A DNA stretch of 64,000 nucleotides from Aphrocallistes beatrix (lineage: Eukaryota; Porifera; Hexactinellida; Sceptrulophora; Aphrocallistidae): contig OY725499.1 in assembly GCA_963281255.1 (NCBI GenBank), forward strand, positions 4,235,148 through 4,299,147, in the 5' to 3' direction. The translations under genes were made by a program, and so were the position numbers. How positions within the stretch are numbered: the stretch's first letter is position 1; every line of letters starts with the position of its first letter. This document shows positions 1-10,320 of the stretch, in pieces. Below the pieces are notes generated by a model that saw only the letters and a program-made list of their open reading frames with translations, did no database searches and had not been told where the DNA came from.

Positions 1-1008
1 GGCATAGATGGACAAACCATTGTTGTCAAGTTTTTCTTCAATGGCGTATACAAGCTGGATTCCATGGTGCTCCATGGAATGGCGGAAAGTACCAATAGGA
101 CATGGTTCGGCGATCTGTCAATAAATGGAAAAACGTCTAACCCGATCACCACATGGTTAGGATCGGGTTACCATTCCATACACGTGCTAGGAGGTTTGGA
201 AGCTGGTGTCATTACTTTGGAATTTCGGATGATGGATGATCATACCCTTGCTTTGTCCGAAATAGAATTTTTTGGGATTGAGAATCAAACCATTAGCGAT
301 GAAGGTGGGAGTGAAATAGAACCATGGATGATTGGAATTATCCTATCGGTCATATTCTTTGTCATCATTCTCTTAATTATTATTCCAATCATTATTTCGG
401 TGAGAATTCTCTATATTCGCACGAAGAAGCAAGCTGTGTACTTCCCAGTTGCACCACAAATCGAACAATCACGTGCATCTACCAGCAATCTCTTCTCATC
501 GCAGGAGGTAGTTCGCTCGATTGATAGCATCAAACCGATGCCAGAGGAAACAACCAACCAGAATTCAGCTTCAGATGCGATTGGAAGAACAGACACAGGT
601 GTCCCGAATAATTACTACGAGCGGATTCCAACTTTACCGACCGCGCAGGTGAAAGATCTCCGTGAGTCGCTAAAAATAAAACGATCTGCCTCCCCCCTCC
701 CTCCCCTAGACAGAGCCCCTCCTGACCCCACCAAGCTCCCGATCTACGCCCTGCCTGTCAGGAGGAAAGAGAATACCGCGAACAGACTTGAACTGCTCCG
801 TCCGCTATCGCAAGACGGGTATTTACAGCTGTTGGAATCTAACAGTGTAGACAACACTGGGCAAGAGCAAGAAAGTCCTATGTATGATTACGTTAGGCCT
901 AGGTCTGCAGTGTTCCCATTCGGTGATAACTCAATGGCAAAAAGTCACTCTGATTATATACAGCAATCATTCTACGTTAACTCGGGTGAAAATAGCACTA
1001 ACTTGTAG
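1..1008 (+). CDS. Single-pass receptor-like protein, F5/8-like ectodomain end plus tyrosine-motif tail (5' partial)
   Basis: The reading frame is open from base 1, so the gene begins upstream; the ATG at 64 is probably internal. The first ~95 codons look like the end of a beta-sandwich domain of discoidin/F5-8 type, closing with LALSEIEFFGI, a motif that recurs in the gene at 17.5 kb. A strong TM segment follows (bases ~325-410, WMIGIILSVIFFVIILLIII), then a ~190-residue cytoplasmic tail. The tail has a proline-rich stretch (SPLPPLDRAPP) and tyrosine motifs (YALP, YLQL, YDYV) of the kind bound by SH2 domains when phosphorylated. It is the first member of a receptor-like cluster that runs to 21 kb. 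Membrane topology is clear; the ligand and the domain name are inference. Confidence 0.7.
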   Translation, partial: GIDGQTIVVKFFFNGVYKLDSMVLHGMAESTNRTWFGDLSINGKTSNPITTWLGSGYHSIHVLGGLEAGVITLEFRMMDDHTLALSEIEFFGIENQTISDEGGSEIEPWMIGIILSVIFFVIILLIIIPIIISVRILYIRTKKQAVYFPVAPQIEQSRASTSNLFSSQEVVRSIDSIKPMPEETTNQNSASDAIGRTDTGVPNNYYERIPTLPTAQVKDLRESLKIKRSASPLPPLDRAPPDPTKLPIYALPVRRKENTANRLELLRPLSQDGYLQLLESNSVDNTGQEQESPMYDYVRPRSAVFPFGDNSMAKSHSDYIQQSFYVNSGENSTNL

Positions 1009-1053
1009 TTCTATGCATAGAGAAACGGTTGTGTCTCATTCTATTTTTAGATT

Positions 1054-1086
<33 letters not shown>

Positions 1087-1428
1087 CTAATGTATCATGT
1101 CAGAACTAAAATCCCACATTTTACATCAAACTTTCAATCATATTAAATTTGTCTATTTGTTTATCTCTAGAGAATTTTTCTATATCGATTGGTCTACTCC
1201 CTTTTATTCACAATGTTCCTATTTTCTACCTAACATATGTCCCTCAATAACTAAGTCCCCCAAACCATACTCCGAAACAATATTTAACTTGCATAGGAAT
1301 CAAATCCAGTTACAGTATCAAAATCCCTTCAAAGAACAAGACTAAGTTATAGAATTGTTCTATGGCATTCTTGCTAAAATACTTAGTATAGCATTTATAT
1401 CACAGAATAGTCCTTATAATTCCTTCAA
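1009..1428. other. Convergent intergenic region with GTT microsatellite
   Basis: This is 3' flank between two convergent genes. A (GTT)n microsatellite occupies about 1054-1086, just after the stop of the upstream gene. The short open frames here have no recognisable protein features. Confidence 0.6.
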
Positions 1429-1986
1429 TCAAACTTGAGTGAAACAATTCTCTCTCGTGCTAATACTAATCACATCGTCGTCCTTCAAAACAACTTCTTC
1501 GACGGATTCTAGCCTGCTGGAGTAGGACTGTATGGTTTTGGGTGTCATGTCCTGATACGTACTCTCTGTACTCGCATTCCTTAGCATGGGTGGTCGATGC
1601 GTTTCTATTCTTATCCCTGTCAGTGCCTGGGCGTGTAACTGAGGATTTAGGAAGAAAGTGGCATTCCCAATTTTCTGTTGCAAGGGTATGGCTCCAATGA
1701 ACTGATTCTCAATCATGCCAGCTGGGTTTATGTCAGTGTATATCGTGGCTTCACGTTCCAATCGGCTTTTCTGTTTCTGTGATTTTCCATTGTTACTATT
1801 ATTAGAACTTTTCCCAATACAAAAACAAACAACACAACTGACTAAACATAAACAAAATAGTACGATTAGAATTCCGATTATAACAGGTGTTACTATTTGC
1901 AAGAGGAACAACACAGGAAAGATTAGATGTGTTGTATCTGTTCCGTTAAACGTTGGATATTCTATTACAACCATTTTTCCTATCAC
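1429..1986 (-). CDS. Small single-pass membrane protein with ITIM-like tail
   Basis: The ORF encodes 185 residues. A short N-terminal region with NGT glycosylation sites is followed by a long hydrophobic segment (residues ~20-60, with many Cys at the inner face, LCLVSCVVCFCIG) and a ~125-residue cytoplasmic tail. The tail has IYTDI (YxxI), TYQDM (YxxM) and SYSS. No clear signal peptide precedes the TM, so a 5' exon may be missing: a CTATAAATAG box lies on the same strand about 300 bp upstream. The two genes at 0-2 kb point at each other. The protein fits the tyrosine-motif group of this cluster, but its family is not recognised. The start is uncertain. Confidence 0.6.
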   Translation of the reverse strand: MIGKMVVIEYPTFNGTDTTHLIFPVLFLLQIVTPVIIGILIVLFCLCLVSCVVCFCIGKSSNNSNNGKSQKQKSRLEREATIYTDINPAGMIENQFIGAIPLQQKIGNATFFLNPQLHAQALTGIRIETHRPPMLRNASTESTYQDMTPKTIQSYSSRLESVEEVVLKDDDVISISTRENCFTQV

Positions 1987-2590
1987 TCATTCGAGGATTT
2001 TAGTTTTATATGCTTCTGCATTGCTACAACACTCTTCTTCGGTTAGTAAAATGTTGAGTTGTTGATTTGAAACATTAATTCTTAATCAGATTTAACAGAC
2101 TGAGTTTCGTATACGTGTGCAGTTTAAAGTTTATCTGTGGTTAATATATGGTTGTTATATTAAACGCTTAATTATACCAGCCAACTATTAATTATTTTAG
2201 AACGCATGACTGGTTCCTAGTAGTGTGGTCAATTCTAATAATAGAATTTGTGATACTCGCTAAAGTTAGACGGATTCGTCAGCTATTTATAGTAGCCAGA
2301 ATTATTGTCAGAGTTATCGCTTAATTAATTAATTTCGTTGTTAACATCCAAAAACCACTATTCTAACTCCTAGCAAGCTAGGGTTAAATAATTTCATTTT
2401 TGAAAGTAAAAACTTTTCTCCGTCCTACCTCATAACCTGATATTTAATTACAAAATATGGGAGTGTTGAACTATATGAAATATGAGGATACTAGTATTAC
2501 CCGCCTAATATTAGGCGGGTTAATTAAATAAACTAATATACTTTCAATAGTCACTACTCACTACTACACGTCTTATTCATAAGCTACATA
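1987..2590. other. 5' flank of the 1.4-kb gene, with a 22-bp palindrome
   Basis: Probable 5' UTR or first-intron region of the minus-strand gene. It holds a minus-strand CTATAAATAG box at 2283-2292 and a perfect 22-bp palindrome at 2499-2520 (ACCCGCCTAAT and its mirror complement) just outside the mariner insertion. No other gene is seen. Confidence 0.5.
2283..2292 (-). promoter_or_regulatory. TATA-like box
   Basis: CTATAAATAG on the minus strand, the same box seen before several genes of the cluster. It lies ~300 bp upstream of the ATG at 1986, so either the 5' UTR is long or an upstream exon exists. Confidence 0.35.
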
Positions 2591-3937
2591 CTACTACGGG
2601 CGTTCAATAAGTTCTGATCAATACACTGTAAAACATTTAAAATACACAATAAACAAGTTGTTAATGTTTTATTTTTTCAAAATACTCCCCACGATTATTG
2701 ATACAGCGTTGTAAACGTTCTAACCATTGTTCAAATACTTTTTTATAGTCCTCTGGAGGTATAAGGTTTAGATACTGGAAAATCGCCGAACCCAGTGCTG
2801 CATTTGTGTCGAAATGGCGGCCAGAAAGGTACTCTTTTAGCTTCGGGAATAAATAAAAGTCACAAGGAGCTAGGTCTGGACTGTAGGGTGGATGCTCAAG
2901 CTCAACCATCCCCATGCTTGCAATTTTGGCTTTGACCTGCTTGGTTTTGTGAGGGCGGGCATTATCGTGCAATAATTTTAACCCCTTCGCTCCAGTACTA
3001 GGTCTTCGTTTAAAAAGTCTTTGTTCAACTTCACGAATACACTGGTTAGTATAGAAATTCCCTGTAATGGTTTGTCCTTTTGGAACTATTATCTGAGCAA
3101 CTGGGCCATATCCATCAAAGAATATACAGTACATCACCTTGGATGACCTGAAATCGGGCCTAGGGATCATTGGTGGATCCGAGTGACTCTCCTTCCACAC
3201 CTTGTTCGCTTCTTTAGATAGAGGTGTGCTATACTGTACCCACGTTTCATCACCAGTCACTACTTCAAATAAACGGCGAGGGTCAGCTCCTTTATACAAT
3301 TTTAAGAGGTTTCGGCAACATCTAACCCTGGTTGCCATTTGGGCCTTTTTATAAGCAACGAGGGACCCATCGGGCACAAACCTTTGATAGATTGAGTTTT
3401 GACTTCAGAATGTGATCAACACTTCCCGTTGAGATCCCAATAATATGAGCTAACTCTTTAACAGTGATATGAGGATCTGAATCAACGAGTTCCTTAACAG
3501 CACTGGAATACTTGGGGACAACCGCCGTAACAGGTGCTCCAGCCCGAGGGTCATCTTCCACAGACTCTCTACCTACCCTAAAGCGCTGGGCCCATCGTCT
3601 GACTCCAGGATAAGATAGAGCACCTTTCATACTGTAGACTTGCACCAAGTCAACATGTATATCGTGCGCAGATTTCCCGAGCAGAGTACGAATCTTAACG
3701 TATGATCTCTGCTCAATTAAAGAATTCTTCTTTGATGACGCCATAATTGATTAGTATGCAAAATCGGTTTTACAAAATAATGTGTAAATCAATAAGTAAA
3801 TGTAATATCAAGATGAAATAAAAACTGACTTTTAGGTAATTGATAGAATAAACACATTCTATGAGCGAATTATGGTACTTGTACAATATAGTCATGTTAT
3901 CTCTTAATGATCAGAACTTATTGAACGCCCGTAGTAG
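2591..3937 (-). mobile_element. mariner element, complete ends, TA target duplication
   Basis: A 1347-bp element bounded by perfect 30-bp terminal inverted repeats (2591-2620 and 3908-3937; the outer end begins CTACTACGGGCG). A TA dinucleotide flanks each side (2589-2590 and 3938-3939). Length, TA duplication and the DD34D transposase are all typical of mariner. It lies between two receptor-like genes. The ends are identical, so the insertion looks young even though the transposase has a frameshift. Confidence 0.93.
2661..3744 (-). pseudogene. mariner DD34D transposase, single frameshift
   Basis: Two overlapping frames make up one transposase. The 5' part (3744-3349, 131 aa) carries the N-terminal helix-turn-helix region. 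The 3' part (3377-2661, 238 aa) carries the catalytic domain with TGDETWV, LHDNARPH and YSPDLAPCDFYLFP. The second and third Asp are separated by 34 residues, which places it in mariner (DD34D). The frames are offset by one base, and the break falls just after KVCARWVP near 3360. Apart from that lesion the protein looks full length, so it is a recently dead or mis-sequenced copy. Confidence 0.9.
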
Positions 3938-4842
3938 TACAATATCATTGGGAGCCTATTGTCTATAAATTTAACAATCTTACTTTTTGTTGGTTAGTAT
4001 CTTCATGTTCGTACCATTGTTTAGTTGAATAGAATTACAAAATTATATTGAATTAAACAATGTACTTTCAATAGTAATTATAGTACTCTGTTTATTTATG
4101 TGAAATAATCTATTTGATGCATTTACGCTTATTACTAATGGAAAATTTCCCAGAAAAATTATGAGGGAGTACTATCAGCAACACCAACGACAAGGATAAT
4201 CGAAATTTCCAGTCAAATCCTCTGTATTAGGGTTAAAAACTGGTTTTTAGTTGGACCACTTCGTACAGTAATTTTCAAATGAAAGATAAGTCTTTCATTT
4301 GAAAATTACTGAACACTATCTCAACCAATACAAATGTCCCTACTGCAGAACTCTAGCTGAGTCTGGTCCGAAATTGGAAGAAGAAAGGAGAAATTCACTT
4401 TGTTTCTTTATTCTATTAAAAATGATTATTAAAAATGTTTATATTTGTGATGGATTGTGTTATTTATTCATATTATTAAATATAAATAATAGTTGATAGT
4501 TCGGTTATAATATCAATGTTATGGACCATAAATATAACCATACGGATGGGGACAGTCCATATCTCAAATGCTAATTGGCCGATTAAGACATTTATTTTTT
4601 TTTAAACTTAAAATAGTTAAGCACTTTTTAATCTTATTAGTTTATACTACGTAATTAGATGTTTTTTCCTTCTTCAAGTTAAGATATATCTTCTTTGAAA
4701 TAAACTTCACAACACAAATAAATTGAAACTTTTTCAAGATTATTATATAAAGTTTCATTACTCAGAATAGCAACAGATACTTACAATAGTATATTCATGC
4801 AAAATTTCTCAAAAAGCATTTAGGGGGATATCTATTTATAAA
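3938..4842. other. Intergenic region containing a perfect hairpin
   Basis: AT-rich intergenic DNA between the mariner element and the 3' end of the next gene. The only structured item seen is the perfect hairpin at 4265-4310. A 65-codon open frame at 4299 overlaps the hairpin and shows no family features. Confidence 0.5.
4265..4310. repeat. Perfect 21-bp stem, 4-base loop hairpin
   Basis: Left arm 4265-4285 (CAGTAATTTTCAAATGAAAGA) pairs exactly with 4290-4310 across a TAAG loop. It may be a tiny MITE end-to-end remnant or a cruciform; no flanking duplication is obvious. Confidence 0.8.
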
Positions 4843-5364
4843 TTAACTAGCAACACTCTCATATTCACTGCTGCAAGTGGACTTGTCGAGGCTAAAAGGA
4901 CCTGGATCCCGTCTGACGTAATCGTACACTTCATGCTGGTTACTTTCCAGTTGTTTGTCACTCTCAACAAATCTATCAATCTTCACACCATCGAATGAGA
5001 TATTTTCCGATCTCAGCTCTTGTAGAGATTTAGATCTCTTAACTGTGAAACTGTTCCGGACCGGAGTTTCAATTGTGTAGTATTTATTTTCCTCTGATAG
5101 CGTCATTTTCTTACTCTGAATCTTATCCCGTTTTACATTGGTATTCACGTAGAAAATTTTCGTTGTATCTCGTTTTTTATCTCGTCTGTATAAAAGGAAA
5201 GAGCAGCAACCTATAATACAGAACAGATTATAAATAAGGAAGCAAACTGATATAAGGATGGTAGTTATAAACCATAAACTTTCTACATGAAACTCAATAT
5301 TAGCTTCTGCTACTGTGAACAAGAGTGAAAGTATAAAAGCTCTGGTTACAAAAATGTTTGCCAT
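4843..5364 (-). CDS. Adaptor-like single-pass protein with almost no ectodomain and three YxxV/I motifs
   Basis: The ORF encodes 173 residues and is complete. A signal peptide (MANIFVTRAFILSLLFTVAEA) is followed by only about ten extracellular residues, a TM segment (WFITTILISVCFLIYNLFCI) and a basic cytoplasmic tail. The tail has YYTI, YDYV and a C-terminal YESV, all YxxI/V motifs. This layout resembles signalling adaptors such as the DAP12/FcR-gamma type in architecture only: no charged residue is seen inside the TM and the tyrosine spacing is not a canonical ITAM. YDYVR is shared with the tail of the gene at 1-1008. A minus-strand TCTATAAATA box lies ~30 bp before the ATG, which supports this start. 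Confidence 0.75.
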   Translation of the reverse strand: MANIFVTRAFILSLLFTVAEANIEFHVESLWFITTILISVCFLIYNLFCIIGCCSFLLYRRDKKRDTTKIFYVNTNVKRDKIQSKKMTLSEENKYYTIETPVRNSFTVKRSKSLQELRSENISFDGVKIDRFVESDKQLESNQHEVYDYVRRDPGPFSLDKSTCSSEYESVAS

Positions 5365-5391
5365 TTCTTAATTATCTGTGTTTATTTGTGT

Positions 5392-5400
5392 ATTTATAGA
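5392..5400 (-). promoter_or_regulatory. TATA box of the adaptor-like gene
   Basis: TCTATAAAT on the minus strand, ~28 bp upstream of the ATG at 5364, which implies a very short 5' UTR. Confidence 0.5.
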
Positions 5401-6488
5401 AGATTTGATAAATTAGAAACGATTTGTAATTTGCTTTGTATGCATCAGAGTTAACATCATCATATACGCACAGCTTAGTTTTAAATCTAGTTGGTAATCA
5501 CTTCCATTCTGGCATGCTATAGTTGGTTTACGTAGTTATAGCATATATATGCTGATACCTAAAATATCTGTTTAGAAGTAGGAACAAAATTGAGTTGTTT
5601 TAAAATTACAAACAAATCACATATTCAAAGTATAACAAATTTTCCATTCATAATTTTGAGTTAAATCATAGACTAAAGCAAGGTACTTCTCCATCATGTT
5701 TGCTTTGCACTCTGCATAATTATCTTGATAATTTGTGGTTGAAAGTTTCTTAATTAATAATACACCGAAAGTAATGATGTGTAACAGGTGGATATATTTT
5801 AAAAATATTCACTAAAATCAGAAAAATAAAGAAAGATCATATTAATGAAGGGAAAAGCTAAAACGAATCAAATGATTTGTTGTGTGTGTAGTTTAAATGT
5901 AGTATAAGCAGTTTAACACTTATTTGTCTTAATATTTTTTAAATAATAAATACGAATTTTTAAAATCATTTGTACTATGGGACAATAAATATACGATATT
6001 TTATGGAAACGCCAGTTTATTTGTCAGAACCATAATGAAATATGTCAGATTTTTTTCAAAATTTGGCATACACATGGTGTCCACTAGCCGCACAGCAGAA
6101 TACAGATTTCTTGAATGATTATTTTTTAAACTTAATCCATTCCATCATTCTATTCGAGGTTCTTGTTTCAAGTTGGTTCTTTGATCTTTTCGATCAAATT
6201 TGTTGAGTAAATCCCTTTCCACATAAAGTTGGTAAATCAATGATATCAGTCACACCATAACAACGATTCCACCAAATCGTAATGTACTGAAATTATAGTA
6301 CAATATCGCACTCCTAATTCAGATAATTAATTGTCTAGGATCCAATTAGAGAATGAAAGTCTTTGAAATAGTATTAATATATTTGCGTTTCAGAGTACAG
6401 TAGACTATTGAGTGCGAGATTAAACTATTAATTAACCTTTGTCAAAACAATAAGACTTATGGCAGGCCATCACAGAACTAATGTACAG
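5401..6488. other. Divergent intergenic region
   Basis: AT-rich spacer between two divergently transcribed receptor-like genes. It contains the upstream regulatory DNA of both. No repeat or coding signal is recognised. Confidence 0.4.
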
Positions 6489-6497
6489 CTATAAATG
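6489..6497 (+). promoter_or_regulatory. TATA box CTATAAATG
   Basis: CTATAAATG 40 bp upstream of the ATG at 6537. The same nonamer sits at matching distance before the paralogs at 8868 and 20777. Confidence 0.6.
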
Positions 6498-6536
6498 TGA
6501 ATATCTCGATGGAAACGCTTACTAACTTCATTTTCC

Positions 6537-7454
6537 ATGTTAATATTCGAGTTACTCTCCATCTCATTCTCGTGTCTGATTGGATGCCTGGGAGCGAATC
6601 AGCTGACGTATCCAACCAATCCATCAAATGCTATAGCAATCCCAGGAATGTCTGCCCAATTACCCGAACATGTGGAATCACATTCTAGCATTAGAGCAAG
6701 AAATCCACGATTAGCCCCACCCCCTCCTCCTCCTCCTCCTCCTCCAGACTTTGGACAGAGCTGTACCACAACTGCTGATAGCGTATTCGACATTTCCTCT
6801 CCGGCAGCAATTTTCGCTGTATTGGTTTGCCTGATCTGTATCGCGGCGAGTTGTGCTAGCGGAATCTCACTCTTTATCTGCTGGTATTTTCTATTAAAGT
6901 ATAAAATGCGCTTTCGAGAAATCGAAAAGGAAGTCATCAAATTGCGGATATCGGAAAAACTGTCCTTCAAACTTTTCAGTCGCAGAGGGACTCAGGAAAG
7001 TCTTGAGGCATTGAAACAAAGAGGAAGTTTGTCAAGTGCCGGACGTCCGCCTTCCCCAGTTCGATACCAAACTATTCCAGGCTACGCCCCAACTCTCCCC
7101 AACAGGAATACCATACAAAGATCCACGATACTGGAAGCAATTCCAGATTACACTAAAAACGGAGCTGGGAATGGAGCCTATGAAATTGAGGATATGTATG
7201 ACGTGAATGGAGCATACGAGATTGAGCATATCAACGATATGCCCGAGGGTGCATATACCATGATGGGTCGACGCTCCCAATTAGACCCATTACCCATCCC
7301 AGAAATGACACCGAACAATACCATTACTATGCTTCAACAGCAGTCGAACCATGTTCGTTCATGCGGCCTTAAAGAAGAACCATATCTCTCCATCTTGCCT
7401 GATAAAGACAGTTTTTGCCTAGATAACTTCGAGCTATATGCTCCTAAGCCTTAA
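6537..7454 (+). CDS. Proline-rich single-pass receptor-like protein with repeated tyrosine motifs
   Basis: The ORF encodes 305 residues and is complete. The signal peptide ends at GCLGANQ (residues 1-~22). The ectodomain is short and has a run of ten prolines (residues ~61-70). The TM block (FDISSPAAIFAVLVCLICI through FICWYFLLKYKMRF, residues ~82-125) and the juxtamembrane KYKMRFREIEKE are shared with the genes at 8868 and 17530. The tail carries a near-repeat, GAYEIEDMYD / GAYEIEHIND, plus RYQTI, PDYTK, AYTMM, PYLSI and LYAPKP; several are YxxI/M/L. SQLDPLP is conserved with the 8868 paralog. I infer a phosphotyrosine signalling receptor; the ligand-binding part is too short to classify. 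Confidence 0.75.
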   Translation: MLIFELLSISFSCLIGCLGANQLTYPTNPSNAIAIPGMSAQLPEHVESHSSIRARNPRLAPPPPPPPPPPDFGQSCTTTADSVFDISSPAAIFAVLVCLICIAASCASGISLFICWYFLLKYKMRFREIEKEVIKLRISEKLSFKLFSRRGTQESLEALKQRGSLSSAGRPPSPVRYQTIPGYAPTLPNRNTIQRSTILEAIPDYTKNGAGNGAYEIEDMYDVNGAYEIEHINDMPEGAYTMMGRRSQLDPLPIPEMTPNNTITMLQQQSNHVRSCGLKEEPYLSILPDKDSFCLDNFELYAPKP

Positions 7455-7964
7455 TAATATCACGTGACAATACTTTGTTTGTGCTTGTATTAGTATTTGT
7501 ATCATAATTGTGGATAATGTGATATGATATTATCAACTGAAATATGTAGTTATATGTTGTTTTCAATGATAGTGTGTGGATTCCGTAATTTGGAGTTTTG
7601 AAGCGCTACACCATTTGTTTGTGCTAGTAAGGCTGTAGGGAGATGCCTTATGGCATGGACGGTGTTATATGTCCGTACGCGCGCTACTGCGAAATCTAAC
7701 AGTCTGATTTTACCAAATTTCACATGTAGGATCTCTTTATGGTGTAGGTGTGCACTGTCAATATTTTTCACGAAATCTCATCACTCCTGGGTTATAAGCG
7801 TATATTCATATTTTAGCACCTCCACTGTAAAACTTAGTTTAAAGATAGAAGGGACTAATGGGCGGTATTCACTATGTAGAATCCGATTTTCGTACTTAAA
7901 AAGTCATACGATGAATTTTTTGAGTTATTAACATATGTATATTACATATTTTCACACCTAAATA
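7455..7964. other. 3' flank, nothing recognised
   Basis: 3' UTR and spacer after the 6.5-kb gene. Open frames on both strands here are short and featureless. Confidence 0.4.
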
Positions 7965-8134
7965 CAGTCGACTCTGTTTGATAGAGTCACATCGGTTAGA
8001 TGACTTTTGCCCCGATTAAGCGGAGAACCCTATTAACCAAAAATATTTTGTATTAGCTTCCATGTGTGAGAGCTATTCCGGTCCTGCCAAAAGTGGCCCA
8101 ATTATACAGTGATCCTATAAAGCGGAGTCCACTG
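7965..8134. mobile_element. 170-bp MITE with TA duplication, pogo/Tigger-like ends
   Basis: The ends CAGTCGACTCTGTTTGATAG and, inverted, CAGTGGACTCCGCTTTATAG form imperfect terminal inverted repeats. TA flanks both sides (7963-7964, 8135-8136). It has no coding capacity. CAGT...C ends with TA duplications suggest mobilisation by a pogo/Tigger-type transposase. Confidence 0.75.
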
Positions 8135-8824
8135 TATTAGGAAAGTGATTCCAAGTGGACTATTCGGAAGCAATGAACAATTAGATAAGTGTACTAGCAG
8201 TATATTTCTTTAATTATCCACGAATAGAGGATTCCCGGTGAGAATATGATAACAGCGGAATAATTTATTGGTGTGATATGGAGTGGAGGAAAAACAATAA
8301 AACAACAACAACGTTGGAAATTAATGAAAATAATGAATCAAATTAAACAATACATATACATATACAAGTGTAGTATTAAGAAAAGATCCGGTTTTAACTG
8401 TACAAATTACATGAGTCAGCAATAATTAAACTCCATTGCACAAAGATACTGCTGCTTGAAAGGTATGTTTGATATTAATATTAAATTAGGATGATATAAC
8501 TCTGCCTTTGTACTGTAACTTTATTCGATAATTTCAAGACTCTGTTGATCTGTTGAATGTAGTATTAATTACTGACACATGGAGTGAAGAGACTACTCTG
8601 TAATCTGATAGCAAGCTTACTCAGATCATAATTCAGTGAAACAGCAATCTATTCCTAGCTCTAATATCCGATCATTAGTGGTTACTAATCTCTCTCGCAG
8701 TAACTCAACTCCATTTCAATGAGTCGAAAGTATTAACAAATATACTATTGACTTGAATTATGAATAATACACTTTTATAAAATGAAATGGTACATGCATA
8801 TTGAACTAACACTTTTCAATGCTG
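8135..8824. other. 5' flank of the 8.9-kb receptor gene
   Basis: AT-rich spacer holding the upstream regulatory DNA of the next gene; no repeat or ORF is recognised. Confidence 0.35.
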
Positions 8825-8833
8825 CTATAAATG
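8825..8833 (+). promoter_or_regulatory. TATA box CTATAAATG
   Basis: Identical to the box before the 6.5-kb paralog, 35 bp upstream of the ATG at 8868. Confidence 0.6.
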
Positions 8834-8867
8834 CAGAGATGTCAGAGAAATGATTTATTGATTCGAA

Positions 8868-9593
8868 ATGAAATTGTCCATGCAAATATTCTGGTTTCTC
8901 TCCATCTCAATCTCGTGTTTGATTGGCTGTCTGGAAGCGAATCAGCCGATATTTCCAACCATCCCATCCTATGCTATGCCGGCTCCAGATGCTGCCATCA
9001 ATCCTGGTTCAAGAGCTATCAAGGCATATAAACGCAACGCCCAAGATCGGTTTCCCATGAACACACAGTCGCAACAGGAGGCGTTTAACTCTCTATCTGG
9101 AAACGTATTTGACATTTCCTCGCCTGTAGCAATCGGTGCAATATTGGCTTGCACACTGTGCCTAGTTACGGGCTGTGCTAGTGGAATGTTATTACTCCTC
9201 TCATGGTACTTTCTTGTCAAGTATGTAATGCGGTATAGAAAAATTGAGAAACAATTCATCAAATTAAAATCTGCACAGAACTTACAGACTATTCATGAGG
9301 AAACACTGCTGTGTTTGGAAAAAAATACCCTCTCAAATTCCGTCCGTCCATCTTCCCCAACTCATTATAAATTTTCAGGATATGATTCAGTTCTATCCAC
9401 TACCAGTAATCCCCAGGAATCCGTTTTATACAACACAATCCCAGCCGAAATTCGAAGTGCACCTCTAAGCTGTCCGTACAGAGCAGATAATATAAACAGA
9501 AACTCAGGGGAATTTCCAGCATATGCGAAGGTGTCAAAACGATCCCAGTTAGACCCTCTTCCCAGCCCGATTGTGGAACAACACCGTTTTTAG
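8868..9593 (+). CDS. Single-pass receptor-like protein, paralog of the 6.5-kb gene
   Basis: The ORF encodes 241 residues. The signal peptide ends in SCLIGCLEANQ and is almost the same as in the 6.5-kb gene. The mature N-terminus (PTIPSYAMPAPDA) is shared with the decayed copy at 19.6-19.9 kb. The ectodomain lacks the polyproline run and is only ~55 residues long. The TM block begins VFDISSPVAIGAILACTLCL and ends in WYFLVKYVMRYRKIEKQ. The tail has YKFSGYDSV, LYNTI and AYAKV and the shared SQLDPLP near the C-terminus. Close paralogy and the shared TATA box show a tandem duplication. It is a signalling membrane protein by inference. Confidence 0.75.
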   Translation: MKLSMQIFWFLSISISCLIGCLEANQPIFPTIPSYAMPAPDAAINPGSRAIKAYKRNAQDRFPMNTQSQQEAFNSLSGNVFDISSPVAIGAILACTLCLVTGCASGMLLLLSWYFLVKYVMRYRKIEKQFIKLKSAQNLQTIHEETLLCLEKNTLSNSVRPSSPTHYKFSGYDSVLSTTSNPQESVLYNTIPAEIRSAPLSCPYRADNINRNSGEFPAYAKVSKRSQLDPLPSPIVEQHRF

Positions 9594-9829
9594 GCTTCAA
9601 GTTTTGATAAATTGTGTGCCCTTAAAGAATACAATATAGTACTTCAATACTATACTCACTCACTATATATGTAAATGTTTGTATAGATAATTAATAAATG
9701 TTTTCAAAAGAGAAATGTATTTTACGTCTTGTTATATTGTCTGTGGATAAATATAATAAATGTAGCTAACAGAGCGTTTTATACTTTAGAAAGGTGTTCA
9801 TAACAGCTTATAAACCTCTGCAAGGAGAA

Positions 9830-9990
9830 ATGCGAGACATTGAGCTACTTAGCGGACTAGTATATTTGTATCGCCTTACACACTGAAAATCGGGATATTT
9901 CCACTTTCTTTTGGGAATTTTCGTTACTTTCAAAATATGTCCGAAAAATCGGGACGTCCTGCCAAAAACGGGGCAGTTGGCAAGTATGTA
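9830..9990. repeat. Dispersed GTCCCGCC repeat copy
   Basis: This block (CGGGACGTCCTGCCAAAAAC, then GGCAGTTGGCAAGTATG) recurs in the RAD6 intron (57706-57890) and in part at 27140-27190. It is a non-coding dispersed repeat, probably a MITE family. Confidence 0.6.
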
Positions 9991-10067
9991 ATAGATAGGA
10001 AGTACACTCAAATGCAGCTACGCCACTGCAACAGACGATAATGTAAGTGTGTGAAATTTATATTTGA

Positions 10068-10320
10068 ATTCAATTAAAAGGGAGATAGAATCTCTAAATA
10101 CGTCTGTCCTACTATTATAATCGATCGCCGAAAAAATCACCAAATCTGTCAGTTGTTAAATGTTTGATGTGTAATGATAACGTCATAACAGAGTGATGAG
10201 TCATCATATTTTAATAATACTTGTATCATATGTGAGATATATTAATAAATTTAATATACACATTCTATTAAAATTTCAGCTTTGCATCACTTAAAATGGC
10301 TGAGTTAAGGTCGAAAAACG
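10068..10320. repeat. Dispersed repeat, second copy at 61.6 kb
   Basis: About 250 bp beginning at AAAGGGAGATA and including TCTGTCCTACT, AAAATCACCAAAT and a GTCATAAC...GATGAGTCATCAT block. It matches 61575-61775 in the same orientation. No coding capacity; the element class is not recognised. Confidence 0.65.

Noticed and set aside
1097-1345. 82-codon ORF after the first gene
   Set aside because: No signal, domain or paralog; AT-rich chance frame in 3' flank.
4299-4496. 65-codon ORF with a CPYC motif
   Set aside because: Starts inside a perfect hairpin and lacks any second Cys pair or homolog in the window.
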